Source: an uncultured Ellagibacter sp.
Lineage (GTDB): Bacteria; Actinomycetota; Coriobacteriia; Coriobacteriales; Eggerthellaceae
Reading direction: 5' to 3'
Assembly: GCF_934643285.1 (NCBI RefSeq)
Contig: NZ_CAKUBT010000005.1
Location: 38,846 to 102,845, forward strand
DNA length: 64,000 nt
In this document: positions 21,499-30,487 of the stretch, piece after piece
Numbering within the stretch: position 1 is the stretch's first letter
How the letters are laid out: every line of letters begins with the position of its first letter
Position numbers and translations under genes: made by a program
Notes under the pieces: model-generated
Database searches by the model: none
Told to the model about the DNA's origin: nothing
The model's input: only the letters and a program-made list of their open reading frames with translations

Positions 21499-22584
21499 CT
21501 ATTTCCCCAGCTGCCATGCGGTAGGCGGGCGGTTCAGCATGCTCTCCGCGTTCGTGAGCACGCGGCGGAACAAGGCCAGGCGCTCCTCCCCCTCCGCGCC
21601 GCGCACATCCGCGAGCGCGCTCTCGGTGAACACCACCATGGCGGGTTCGCACACCTCGCCGCGCAACGGCTTCGGCGCCATATACGGGGAGTCGGTCTCC
21701 ACCATGAGCTGCATCTCGGGCACGCGCGCCGCAGCATCGCGGATATCGTCGCCGTTGTTGAAGGTGAGCGCGCCGCCGAACGTGACCGAGCAGCCCGCTT
21801 CGATCCACGGCTCCAACGTTTCCCAATCACTCGTGAAGCAATGCAAGATGCAGCCCGCCTCGGGCCATCCCTCGTCACACATGATGGCGAGCGCGTCGTC
21901 GTGCGCCTCTCGAACATGCAGCATCACGGGCAGCCCCGCCTCTTTCGCGATGCGCACCTGCGCGCGGAACGCACGTTCCTGGTCCTCGCGCGGCGAGAGG
22001 TCGTAGTGGTAGTCCAGCCCGATCTCGCCCAAACACGACGTGCGCTTATCGTGCAACAGCGCACGCAGGCGCTCCTCGATTTCGGGACCCCAGTGCTTCG
22101 CGTTATGCGGGTGAAGACCGGCTGCGATGCGCATCCGCGGCACGCGCGGAGACGGCTGGCCTCAACAGCGGGAGAAAAGCCGCTGCATGGAAAGCGCGGC
22201 CTCGTGGTTCCACTTCGAGAGGCTGTCGTAGGTGGTCGTGCCGTCCTCGTAGACGTCGACCACCGTGCACATGAAACCCACCCCATGCAGGCCCGCACGG
22301 GCGAGCGCGAGCCCGGGGTTTTTCTGGTACTGCAGATGACAATGGGCATCGACCGCCAAAACGTCCAGGTCAGGCGTTTCCACAATCTTCCATTCCCCGT
22401 TCTTCTTCCGCTTACGGAACAAGCTGTCGAAGAACTCGGGCTCGGTCGGCTCGTCCGTCGCGGTCGGCTCGGTCGCAGCGATCGGCTCGACGGCCTCGGT
22501 CGCAGCAGGCATCGCGGTCGGCTCGCCCGCCGTTTGCGCGCCAGCCGCCTCGAGCGTCAACGCTTCAGGTGCGGTCATGCCCAT
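21499..22584 (-). CDS. tatD: TatD-family metallohydrolase with one in-frame UGA codon
   Basis: TatD-type TIM-barrel nuclease. The reading frame is continuous from 22584 to 21499 except for a single TGA at 22162-22164, after ...RLFSRC. Metal ligands lie on both sides: DAHCH before, then GLHPHN, GEIGLDY, MLHVRE, LHCFTS and ETDSPY after, so nothing else is broken. Either a nonsense mutation or selenocysteine insertion could explain it; a short hairpin follows the UGA at SECIS-like spacing. An 85-residue Ala/Thr/Glu-rich extension precedes the catalytic domain. The ATG at 22584 has GGAG nine bases upstream. It follows metG closely. Functional status uncertain. Confidence 0.75.
22134..22164 (-). 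promoter_or_regulatory. Candidate bacterial SECIS-like hairpin after in-frame UGA
   Basis: UGA (22164-22162), 11 nt, then a perfect 6-bp stem TCCGCG / CGCGGA with loop CGTGC (22150-22134). The loop starts 17 nt after the UGA and has G at its second position, within the loose rules for bacterial SECIS elements. GC-rich DNA forms such stems often, so this is weak support. Confidence 0.3.
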
Positions 22585-22617
22585 GTCGCTCATCTCCAAA
22601 ATCGCGAACCCGATGCG

Positions 22618-24210
22618 CTACTCGGCGTCGAGATCGATCTCGTCCATGTTCAGGCGCGGGAACAGCGGGTCGCCCACGGTAACGGCGTTGCCGGCAGGCA
22701 GCTGCCCCCAAGCGGTCGCCGCCTCGATGTCGGCGCAGGCGGCGATGCTGCCAAGTCCAAGACGGGAGAAGACCTCGGCCGACGTGTTCGGCATGAACGG
22801 CGCCATGTAGAGCGCGATGATGCGGATCGCCTCGAGCGAGTTGTAGATGACGGCAGCCAGGTCGCCCGCCGTCTCCTCTTTCTTCGCCAGGTTCCACGGG
22901 GCGCTTTCCTCCACGTAGAGGTTCACACGGCCTGCAAGCTCCTGCACTGCGGCGGCGGCACCGGTGAAGTCGACCTGCCCCAGGCACGCGTCGTACTTCG
23001 CGTAAAGCCCCTCGGCGATCGGCAGCATCGGGTTCGCCACGCGCGCAGCGGCGTCGGTAGGAACCTCAGGAACCTTGCCATCGAAGTACTTCTTCGTCAT
23101 GTTGAACACGCGGCTGCACAGGTTTCCCCAGGTGTTCGCCAAATCGGCGTTGTACACCTGCACCATGCGCTCCATCGAGATGTTGCCGTCATGGCCGAAC
23201 TGCACGTCGCTCATGAAGTAGTAGCGGTACGCGTCAACACCGAAGATCCTCACGAGGTCGGCGGGCTTCATGCCGTTGCCCTTCGACTTCGACATCTTCT
23301 CGCCCTTGGTAAGGAGGAAACCGTGGCCGAACACGGTGTGCGTGACGGGCAGCCCCGCCGCCATGAGCATAGCCGGCCAGATTACACAGTGGAAGCGCGT
23401 GATGTCCTTGCCGACGAAGTGGTACTGCATGGGCCAGCGGGATTCGAACTCGCCTTCGCGGGACTCGTCGCCGTAGCCGATGCCGGTGAGGTACGCGAGC
23501 AGCGCGTCGGCCCACACGTAGGCGACATGTCCCTCGTCAAACGGCATAGGCACGCCCCAGTCGAACGTGGAACGGCTGATGGAGAGGTCTTTCAGACCGC
23601 TCTTCACGAACGAGACGATCTCGTTGCGACGGGTTTCCGGGCGGATGAAGTCGGGGTGCTCGTCGTAGAACTTAAGCAGCGGCTCCTGGAACTCGGACAG
23701 CTTGAAGAACCAGTTCTCCTCGCCGCCGGCCTTCTGCACCGGGCGCTTGCAGTCGGGGCAGACGAACTCGCCGTCCTCGTTCTTCTCGAGGTCGGACTCG
23801 GCGTAGTAGGTTTCCTCGTGCACGCAGTACCAGCCCTCGTAGCTGCCCTTGTAGCAGTAGCCCTTGTCGTAGAGGTCCTGCCAGAACTTCTGCACGGTGC
23901 GGGCATGGCGCGGCTCGGTCGTGCGCACGAAATCGGTGTAGGTGATGTCGAGAAGATCCCACACGTCGCGGAAAGCCGGCTCCATGGAGTCGCACCATTC
24001 CTGCGGCGTCATGCCCTTCGAAGCAGCCGTGTCGGCGACCTTCTGGCCATGCTCGTCCATGCCGGTGACGAACGCCACGTCGTAGCCGTTCATGCGCTGG
24101 TAACGCGCAACCGTATCGGCCGCGACGGTGGTGTACGCCGTGCCCAGATGCGGAGCGGCATTCACGTAGTAAATCGGTGTGGTGAACGAATAGGTTCCCT
24201 TTAACATCAT
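22618..24210 (-). CDS. metG: Methionyl-tRNA synthetase
   Basis: 530 aa, class I synthetase charging tRNA-Met. HIGH-type motif PHLGTAY near residue 20 and KMSKSKGN near residue 300. The connective peptide carries one zinc-type CPDC pair (EFVCPDCKRPV) and a partner CVHEETYY segment. It lacks the C-terminal EMAP/tRNA-binding domain, like other short MetG forms. AAAGGAAC precedes the start (two adjacent ATG codons). tatD follows closely, as in many bacteria. Confidence 0.95.
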   Translation of the reverse strand: MMLKGTYSFTTPIYYVNAAPHLGTAYTTVAADTVARYQRMNGYDVAFVTGMDEHGQKVADTAASKGMTPQEWCDSMEPAFRDVWDLLDITYTDFVRTTEPRHARTVQKFWQDLYDKGYCYKGSYEGWYCVHEETYYAESDLEKNEDGEFVCPDCKRPVQKAGGEENWFFKLSEFQEPLLKFYDEHPDFIRPETRRNEIVSFVKSGLKDLSISRSTFDWGVPMPFDEGHVAYVWADALLAYLTGIGYGDESREGEFESRWPMQYHFVGKDITRFHCVIWPAMLMAAGLPVTHTVFGHGFLLTKGEKMSKSKGNGMKPADLVRIFGVDAYRYYFMSDVQFGHDGNISMERMVQVYNADLANTWGNLCSRVFNMTKKYFDGKVPEVPTDAAARVANPMLPIAEGLYAKYDACLGQVDFTGAAAAVQELAGRVNLYVEESAPWNLAKKEETAGDLAAVIYNSLEAIRIIALYMAPFMPNTSAEVFSRLGLGSIAACADIEAATAWGQLPAGNAVTVGDPLFPRLNMDEIDLDAE

Positions 24211-24337
24211 GTGTTCCTTTGCATCGTGGCAGGTCAGGCGAATGGTGCCCTCGTGCCGAATTCATACCGCCCGCGCGTCGTCGGACGCCATGCGGGCAAG
24301 CAGCTATTTTATCACGCGCAAAGGAGCGCACGCGAAG

Positions 24338-24397
24338 TTACCCGTAGAACTTCACGTCGGGAAAGGGAGGAGAAAAGAGGGAGGGGGGTCCCGCCAG
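24338..24397 (-). repeat. Stray copy of the nadE 3' end joined to a Rep-A-like end
   Basis: 24338-24370 repeats, with two substitutions, the last 11 codons plus stop of nadE (PPFPDVKFYG, stop). The continuation to 24397 (AGAAAAGAGG...GGGGGGTCCCGCC) matches the junction next to the Rep-A copy at 34184-34205. The remaining 24211-24588 intergenic sequence shows no gene. Confidence 0.65.
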
Positions 24398-24588
24398 CCA
24401 AAGCGAAAACAATGCAGAGCGCATCGGAGCATGCGCCATGGGACCTCGCCTCGGGTAACCGCCCAGGTAACACCATCGCCGATATGTCACCCCGCGTTTA
24501 ACATGCCCCGCCTTTCGGTAGATGCACCCGCAGCGAGACCCCTGTAGAGTTGTTGGGAGGAGAACGGACCCAAGCAAAGGAGGCATTC

Positions 24589-25116
24589 ATGCTGGAAAGA
24601 GGACAAAAAGTGGCGATCAACTACGCAGGATGGTTGGAAGACGGCACGGAATTTGTGAACACCTGGCTGGTACCCGACAGCGTCACCGTCACCATCGGGG
24701 CAAGCGGGCTCCTCCCTGCCTTCGAAGAGCAGCTCTTGACGATGGAAAACGGCACGCGCCGCACCTTCTCCATCCCCTGCGAGAAGGCTTACGGAACCTA
24801 CGACCCCACAGGGGTTATCTCCGTTGCAGTCGATACGTTTCCCCATGCGAACGAGCTGCCAATTGGACAATATATCGAGTTTTCCATTCCGGGCGGCAAG
24901 GCGCGCGCGAAAGTCCTCACCATCGAAGACGGGCAGGTTCTCTTCGACACGAACCACGAGCTGGCGGGACACGACTTGTCTTTCGAAGTGGAACTCGTCG
25001 ACGACGGCACGACCACAGCGCTCGAAGCCGAAGGCAGCTCAACTGGCTGCGGGTGCAATCGCCTGCGCGAGTCCCTTGGAAAATGCGACTGCGATCACGA
25101 GCACGCACATCACTGA
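24589..25116 (+). CDS. FKBP-type peptidyl-prolyl isomerase, SlyD-like with Cys/His tail
   Basis: 175 aa. FKBP fold with insert-in-flap arrangement: KVAINYAGWLEDGTEF, PAFEEQLLTMENG, then an IF chaperone domain (AYGTYDP...VAVDTFP). The C-terminus is metal-binding in character (GCGCN, CDCDHEHAHH), as in SlyD, which delivers nickel for hydrogenase maturation; hypA and hypB are encoded at 36.1 kb. AAAGGAGG precedes ATG 24589. Confidence 0.85.
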   Translation: MLERGQKVAINYAGWLEDGTEFVNTWLVPDSVTVTIGASGLLPAFEEQLLTMENGTRRTFSIPCEKAYGTYDPTGVISVAVDTFPHANELPIGQYIEFSIPGGKARAKVLTIEDGQVLFDTNHELAGHDLSFEVELVDDGTTTALEAEGSSTGCGCNRLRESLGKCDCDHEHAHH

Positions 25117-25180
25117 AACCCGATACAATGGAATAGCACGCAATTCGCGGAACGCGCACGCCAATAGCCAGGAGGGGGCC

Positions 25181-25741
25181 ATGGGGGCAAGGGAAGCTTT
25201 TGAGAGGTGCTTTAGAGAACTCGTGATGGAGAAGCCGTACTCGAAGATCACGGTTACAGAGATTTGCCGCAAGGCCCATCTTTCCAGGAAGACGTTCTAC
25301 GACAACTTCCAAGACAAAGAAGAGATTCTCCAGGCCATCTTCGAGGACGACGTCGTAAAGCCCGTCCGCACGATGAATACGTTGCTCTCCATAAGGCAAT
25401 CTCGCGATTTGCAGGGGATCTACATGCAAAACGTTTACGTCCCCATATACGAAGACAAGGAGTTCTATCAAAAACTTATCCGCCCGATGAAAGGGGTCGA
25501 CGACACCTTCGTCCGCGTCGTCACGCACTCCCTCGAGCGACTCAATCTCGAGATCATGGGCGATTCCGAAATCTCGAGCGGCCTCGAACGTGAATACGTG
25601 GCCTACTACTTCGCATCATCCCAAGCGATGTTCATGCAGAAATGGATCTTCGACGGGATGCTCTTCACACCGCAGGAACTGGGAACCCTGTACGAGAAGA
25701 TGACAGGTTTCTACTGGCTCGACAATTCGAAAGACGTCTAG
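25181..25741 (+). CDS. TetR-family regulator
   Basis: 186 aa. N-terminal helix-turn-helix SKITVTEICRKAHLSRKTFYDNFQDKEEIL is classical TetR; the C-terminal ligand domain is of the TetR_C33/YcdC-like unassigned type. ATG preceded by GGAGGGGG; TACAAT -10 box at about 25123. It sits immediately upstream, same strand, of molybdoenzyme cluster II and ends in a strong terminator. Probable cluster II regulator (position only). Confidence 0.85.
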   Translation: MGAREAFERCFRELVMEKPYSKITVTEICRKAHLSRKTFYDNFQDKEEILQAIFEDDVVKPVRTMNTLLSIRQSRDLQGIYMQNVYVPIYEDKEFYQKLIRPMKGVDDTFVRVVTHSLERLNLEIMGDSEISSGLEREYVAYYFASSQAMFMQKWIFDGMLFTPQELGTLYEKMTGFYWLDNSKDV

Positions 25742-25812
25742 CTCCTTAACACATTCGAGATTGTGCAACCCCCTCCTTCTCGAAACGCTCGCTTTGCCTG
25801 CAAAAGCATTGG

Positions 25813-25846
25813 AAGAGCCGCAATTTCATCAATTGCGGCTCTTTTT
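25813..25846 (+). terminator. Terminator after the TetR gene
   Basis: AAGAGCCGCAATT-tcatc-AATTGCGGCTCTT followed by TTTTG: a textbook intrinsic terminator. Confidence 0.92.
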
Positions 25847-25948
25847 GCGTCCCCTGTAACCTGAATGCAAGGGACGACGGGTCCAACAAGCCCGCCGAAG
25901 AACCCAAGGGCAGAACAGCCCAAACAGGTGAGAGAGGAAGGAGCGAGG

Positions 25949-28636
25949 ATGAGCGAGAAGGAAGTCTACACCACAACGGTGCAGAGCATCGCGAGCGGCG
26001 GCACGGGCGGTGAGCCCACCGCAGTCGACAGCAAAGACGGGAAGATCGTACGAATCCGCCCCCTGCACATCGATGAGAAGTATACGCACGAAGAGCTTGC
26101 AGACTCCATGTGGGAGCTCGAGGTCGACGGCAAGAAATTCCGCCCCGAGTACAAGGCGGCCCCCAACTACATGGCGCTCGCCTACAAGGAGCGCGTTTAC
26201 TCCAAGAACCGCGTGATGAAGCCGCTCAAGCGCGTCGACTGGGAGCCAGGCGGCGACCCTGCGACCATGAATGCGGCAAACCGCGGTAAGTCGAAATTCG
26301 TCGAGATTTCTTGGGACGAAGCGCTCGATATCATGGAATCCGAGATCAAGCGCGTCATCGACCAGTACGGTCCCTACAGTGTGCTGTGCATCGGAGAAGA
26401 CGGCCATCGCGAGTCGAAGGACCTGCACGCGGGCGGCGGCATGCACATGACCGCCATGAACCTTTTGGGCGGCTACACTCGCGAGACGCGCACGCCCGAC
26501 TCCGTCGAGGGCTGGTACTGGGGCGCCAAGCATTTCTGGGGTTCCGGCTTCAACCGCGGCGGCGGTTTGATCGCGCCCCCGCAGAACGGCTACAGCAACT
26601 ACAACGTCGTCAAGGACGTCACCGAGAACGCTGATTTGCTCGTCTTCGACGCAGGCGACTGGGAACTCACGCAGAACTATGCGTCCATGTTCTTCTCCCG
26701 CCTGCTCAAGTACTGGGAAGAGATCGGCAAGGAATTCGTGTCCGTCGACCCGTTCTGCAACTACACGGCCGTCTGCCACAAGACCTTCAAATGGATTCCC
26801 ATCCTGCCGAACACCGACGCCGCACTCGACTTCGGCGCGATGTACGTCATGATCACCGAGGGCATCTACGACAAGGAATACATCGACACGCACTCCATCG
26901 GCTTCGATAAGGTCGCTGATTACGTCCTCGGCAAGGAAGACGGCGTCCCGAAGACCCCCGAATGGGCGAGCGAGCGCTGCGGCATCCCCCCGCACACCAT
27001 CAAGGCCTATGCACGCAACCTGTGCAAGAAGCGCGCGTCGCACGTGCACTACAGCTCCGGCTCCATCAAGACCCCTTATTCCCATGAGCCGGGCCGCACG
27101 CAGGCGTATCTGCTCGCCATGCAGGGCATGGGCAAGCCCGGCGTCCAGCAGCTGCACCTCGAGGCCACCCTGGTCGCCAAGGAGAAGCTGGCCGAGTCCT
27201 CCACCCGCCCGTTCTCCCTGCTCAACCACTGCCGCATGTTCTACCCCTCCGCGCAGAGCCTGCCCCGCACCGCCATCGCCGAGGCCATCCGCAACGGCCA
27301 TGTTGAATGGTATGGCAGCCCCTGCATCGTCTACGTGCCGACCGACGAGCAGTTCAAGAAGTTCACCTACCCTGGCGACCCCAAGATGGGCCTCATGATG
27401 GCGCAGGCCATGGCGCAGCGCGCGGGCCTTCCCGTTCCCACCGAGGAACCGCGCATCAACCCCGTGCACATGCTCTGGTCCGAGAAGCCCTGCAACATGA
27501 ACTGCTGGAACGGCGGCTTCGAGTTCCAAGACGCCATCCGCAGCGACGAGGTGGAATTCTTCGTCACCAACCATCAATGGATGGAGAACGACTCGCTCTT
27601 CGCTGACCTGGTGCTTCCTGTCACCACGTGCCTCGAAGACGATGACACCATGGGCGCATCGATGACCGTCGGCATGCGTTGGGCTGGCTATACCCCGCAC
27701 GCATGCGACCGCGTGGGCGTCTCGAAATCTGACTGGGAAATCGCCCTCGAAGTGCTCGATCGCTTTGGCAAGCGCGAAGAGCTCGACCTCGGCATGACCA
27801 CCGACCAGTGGCTCGAGTACGGCTTCACCAATTCTCACCTCACCACCGAGGTCGATTGGGACACCCTCGTCGAAAAAGGTCTCTACTATCCCAAGCTCGA
27901 GGAGAACTGGCGCGACGAACTGCCCGGCATGCGCGGTTTCTACGAAGACCCAGAGAACTTCCCGCTCGACACGCCCTCTGGCAAGCTCGAGTTCTACTCC
28001 CAGGCACTCGCAGACAACTTCCCCGATGACAAAGAGCGTCAGCCCATCGCCAAGTGGATTACGGGCGGCCCCGCCGAGGAGGGCTGGACGCACGACGAGT
28101 CGCTCTGGGGCGAGCGCTGCAAGAAATACCCGCTGCTCGTCACGGCGAACCCCGCGCGTTTCCGCGTGCACGTCCAGGGCGACGACATCGCTTGGTACCG
28201 CGAAATCGAAACGACCAAGGTAAAGGGTCCCGACGGCTATCTGTACGAGCCCGTCTGGATGGCCCCCGAGGACGCTGAGGCCCGCGGCATCAAGAGCGGC
28301 GACATCGTCAAGGTCTACAACGAGCGCGGCATCATCCTCACGGGCGCCCGCATCTCCCAGCGCATCACGCCTGGCTCGGTAGTCGTAGCAAAGGGTTCGC
28401 GCGTCGACCCAATCGCCCCGCACATCGACCGCGGCGGCGCCATCAACCTGATCAGCCCCGAGGCGACCGTGTCCAAGAACTGCAAGGGCTTCGCGGTCAC
28501 CGGCTACCTGATCGAGGCTGAGAAGCTAACCCAGGAAGAATACGACAGCTGGAAGAAGGACTATCCCGAGGCATTCGATCGTGCTTACGACGCCGGTCAG
28601 GGCATCACCCGCGATGCCTGGGTCGTCGAGGCGTAG
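25949..28636 (+). CDS. Molybdopterin alpha subunit, transhydroxylase/dehydroxylase class (cluster II)
   Basis: 895 aa, paralogue of the cluster I enzyme. No N-terminal cluster cysteines (TTTVQSIASGGTGGEPTA) and no Tat signal, so cytoplasmic. His153 (DGHRES) and Asp184-Ser185 (RTPDSVEGWYWGAKH) sit where pyrogallol transhydroxylase has its catalytic His, Asp and the Mo-ligating Ser. Bis-MGD binding regions and the C-terminal barrel (GDIVKVYNERG...) are present. GGAAGGAG precedes ATG 25949. Followed by its beta subunit after 17 bp. Substrate unknown, but the VOC and SDR genes downstream suggest a multi-step ring or keto/enol pathway rather than a single dehydroxylation. Confidence 0.85.
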   Translation: MSEKEVYTTTVQSIASGGTGGEPTAVDSKDGKIVRIRPLHIDEKYTHEELADSMWELEVDGKKFRPEYKAAPNYMALAYKERVYSKNRVMKPLKRVDWEPGGDPATMNAANRGKSKFVEISWDEALDIMESEIKRVIDQYGPYSVLCIGEDGHRESKDLHAGGGMHMTAMNLLGGYTRETRTPDSVEGWYWGAKHFWGSGFNRGGGLIAPPQNGYSNYNVVKDVTENADLLVFDAGDWELTQNYASMFFSRLLKYWEEIGKEFVSVDPFCNYTAVCHKTFKWIPILPNTDAALDFGAMYVMITEGIYDKEYIDTHSIGFDKVADYVLGKEDGVPKTPEWASERCGIPPHTIKAYARNLCKKRASHVHYSSGSIKTPYSHEPGRTQAYLLAMQGMGKPGVQQLHLEATLVAKEKLAESSTRPFSLLNHCRMFYPSAQSLPRTAIAEAIRNGHVEWYGSPCIVYVPTDEQFKKFTYPGDPKMGLMMAQAMAQRAGLPVPTEEPRINPVHMLWSEKPCNMNCWNGGFEFQDAIRSDEVEFFVTNHQWMENDSLFADLVLPVTTCLEDDDTMGASMTVGMRWAGYTPHACDRVGVSKSDWEIALEVLDRFGKREELDLGMTTDQWLEYGFTNSHLTTEVDWDTLVEKGLYYPKLEENWRDELPGMRGFYEDPENFPLDTPSGKLEFYSQALADNFPDDKERQPIAKWITGGPAEEGWTHDESLWGERCKKYPLLVTANPARFRVHVQGDDIAWYREIETTKVKGPDGYLYEPVWMAPEDAEARGIKSGDIVKVYNERGIILTGARISQRITPGSVVVAKGSRVDPIAPHIDRGGAINLISPEATVSKNCKGFAVTGYLIEAEKLTQEEYDSWKKDYPEAFDRAYDAGQGITRDAWVVEA

Positions 28637-28653
28637 GAAGAGAGGACAACAAG

Positions 28654-29454
28654 ATGAAAGGCTTCGTGATTCACGCCGAAAAATGCATGGGCTGCCACGC
28701 CTGCCAGATCGGCTGCAAAGACGAGCATTGCGGAAACTGCTGGATGCCGTATACCCAGGAGCAGCCGGAGTCCGGCCAGTTCTGGATGAAAGTCAACCAG
28801 AAAGAGCGCGGCCAGCGTCCCCAGGTTAAGGTGAGCTACATCCCTGTGCCTTGCCAGCACTGCGAAAACGCTCCCTGCATCGCTGCGGGCAAAGATGGCG
28901 CCGTCTATCGCCGCGACGACGGCCTTGTGATCATCGATCCCGTTAAGTCCAAGGGTCAAAAGCAAATCGTCAAGTCCTGCCCCTACGGCAAGATCTTCTG
29001 GAACGAAGAGCTCGACATTCCGCAGAAGTGCACGGGATGCGCGCATATCCTCGACGGCGACGAGCCGCTCAAAACCCCACGTTGCGTGGATAACTGCCCC
29101 GTGCACGTTATAGAATTCGGCGAGCTCGACGAGCTCGACCTCGAGGGCACGGAAGTCTTGCATCCGGAATACGGGACCAAGCCGCACGTGTACTACACAG
29201 GCCTGCCGAAGCGTTTCATCGCAGGCACGGTGTTCACGCCCGAAGACGAGGAAATCGTCGAAGGCGCAACGGTCACCGTCACCAACGGGACGGACACCTA
29301 CACCGACACCACCAACAGCTGGGGCGACTTCTGGATCGACGAGCTGGCTGAAGACGAGTGGACGGTTACCATCGAAGGCGCTGGCAAGGAAAAGACCCTA
29401 ACGGTGAGCACGGTCGAGAAAGACCGCGGCCTCGGCGACATCGCGCTGGTGTAG
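28654..29454 (+). CDS. Iron-sulfur beta subunit (cluster II)
   Basis: 266 aa. CMGCHACQIGCKDEHC, CQHCENAPC, CPYGKI and CTGCAHIL...CVDNCPVHV provide ligands for three [4Fe-4S] clusters; residues from about 185 (RFIAGTVFTPEDEE) form a Cna-B/transthyretin-like domain, as in the transhydroxylase beta subunit. No signal peptide. Tightly coupled to alpha. It resembles the cluster I partner across its length. Confidence 0.88.
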   Translation: MKGFVIHAEKCMGCHACQIGCKDEHCGNCWMPYTQEQPESGQFWMKVNQKERGQRPQVKVSYIPVPCQHCENAPCIAAGKDGAVYRRDDGLVIIDPVKSKGQKQIVKSCPYGKIFWNEELDIPQKCTGCAHILDGDEPLKTPRCVDNCPVHVIEFGELDELDLEGTEVLHPEYGTKPHVYYTGLPKRFIAGTVFTPEDEEIVEGATVTVTNGTDTYTDTTNSWGDFWIDELAEDEWTVTIEGAGKEKTLTVSTVEKDRGLGDIALV

Positions 29455-29456
29455 AG

Positions 29457-29747
29457 ATGGCAGTCGAACGCATGACAAGCACCGAGCAGCCGCCTGTGGG
29501 CGAGACCGACTCCCAACAGGGTTGGGTGCACATCGTGCGCGTCGACTACGAGAGAAACGAGCTCTACGACAAGGCTGGCCGCGGCTACTACGAGCTGCCG
29601 GGGAGCCTCTGGACCGAGTTCGGCCCGGTGCATGAGGGAAGCATTCGCTATTGGGGAAGCGGATCTCATGCGGGGCATATCAACCTGCTGCCCGCCCTTA
29701 TCTTCACGGGCGGGCAGTGGGTGAGCCTTCTGGGCAAGCAAGCTTAG
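29457..29747 (+). CDS. Hypothetical 96-aa protein in cluster II
   Basis: ATG two bases after the beta-subunit stop, so probably translated by coupling. Acidic and aromatic-rich (QQGWVHIVRVDYERNELYDKAGRGYYELPGSLW), no membrane span, no motif I recognise. Position suggests an accessory factor or third component of the molybdoenzyme. Confidence 0.5.
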   Translation: MAVERMTSTEQPPVGETDSQQGWVHIVRVDYERNELYDKAGRGYYELPGSLWTEFGPVHEGSIRYWGSGSHAGHINLLPALIFTGGQWVSLLGKQA

Positions 29748-29861
29748 AGGGCCGAAAAGCTTCATCTGTTTTCTCACATTTTTCGTTTTCGAACAGAGCT
29801 TCATCAATCAATCACGCAGGTGGGCGGCTCTTATGGGTCACCTGCCGAAAGGGGGCAAGAG

Positions 29862-30392
29862 ATGAAGGATTTACTCGGAAAGTACGGAATCAAGCAAATC
29901 GGCTTTTACGTCAAGAATCTGGAAGAATCCGCCAAGATGTTCAACGAGCTGATCGGCGCAGGCCCGTTCGTTGACCTGGGCGTGTCCGAACCAGCCTCGC
30001 TAACGTATCGCGGCAAGGACTCGGGCATGCGCAGCCGCTGCGCACTGGGCTACACCAAAGACGTGCAGATCGAGCTCATCGAAGTTGTTACAGACGAACC
30101 CGACGTGTACAAAGATAACGGCTTCGGCATCCACCACCTCTGCATTTGGTCGGACGACGTTGACGCGGTGGCGGAAGAATTCAAGGCCGCGGGTGCTGAA
30201 GTCGCCATGGAGATGGTCTCCGGTCAGGGGCTTAAGGTCGTGTACATGGATGCACGCGAGCAGCTCGGCTGCTTCATCGAATGCAACGAGCCGATCGAGC
30301 AGCTCTGGCAGGGCGCAAAGGCCCTTCACGAGAACGCCCAGGAGAGCACACCGGCGCTTATCCCCATGTCCGCGCTCATGGGCGGAAAGTAG
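29862..30392 (+). CDS. VOC-superfamily (glyoxalase-like) protein 1
   Basis: 176 aa, two beta-alpha-beta-beta-beta modules: KQIGFYVKNLEESAKMFNELIGAG and GIHHLCIWSDDVDAVAEEFKAAGAEV. His and Glu residues at metal-ligand positions (HHLCIW; CFIECNEP) fit a methylmalonyl-CoA epimerase/racemase-like member. Such proteins include dihydrodaidzein racemase in equol-forming relatives, but no substrate can be assigned here. GGGGG precedes ATG 29862. Confidence 0.75.
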   Translation: MKDLLGKYGIKQIGFYVKNLEESAKMFNELIGAGPFVDLGVSEPASLTYRGKDSGMRSRCALGYTKDVQIELIEVVTDEPDVYKDNGFGIHHLCIWSDDVDAVAEEFKAAGAEVAMEMVSGQGLKVVYMDAREQLGCFIECNEPIEQLWQGAKALHENAQESTPALIPMSALMGGK

Positions 30393-30435
30393 GGGACGAA
30401 GCTTTCCCGATTGGGACGAATCAATGTGGGTTCTG

Positions 30436-30466
30436 GGCCCGTCTGCGCAAGCGGGCGGGCCTTTCT
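30436..30466 (+). terminator. Terminator between VOC1 and SDR genes
   Basis: GGCCCG/CGGGCC hairpin followed by TTTCT. Weak T-run; may allow readthrough. Confidence 0.45.
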
Positions 30467-30487
30467 GCATACCGAGAGGAGAGGGAA

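Noticed and set aside
20002..24204. A 1400-codon plus-strand open frame antisense to rsmA, tatD and metG
   Set aside because: It is the mirror of well-supported minus-strand genes in GC-rich DNA; composition is Arg/His/Leu-rich with no domain.
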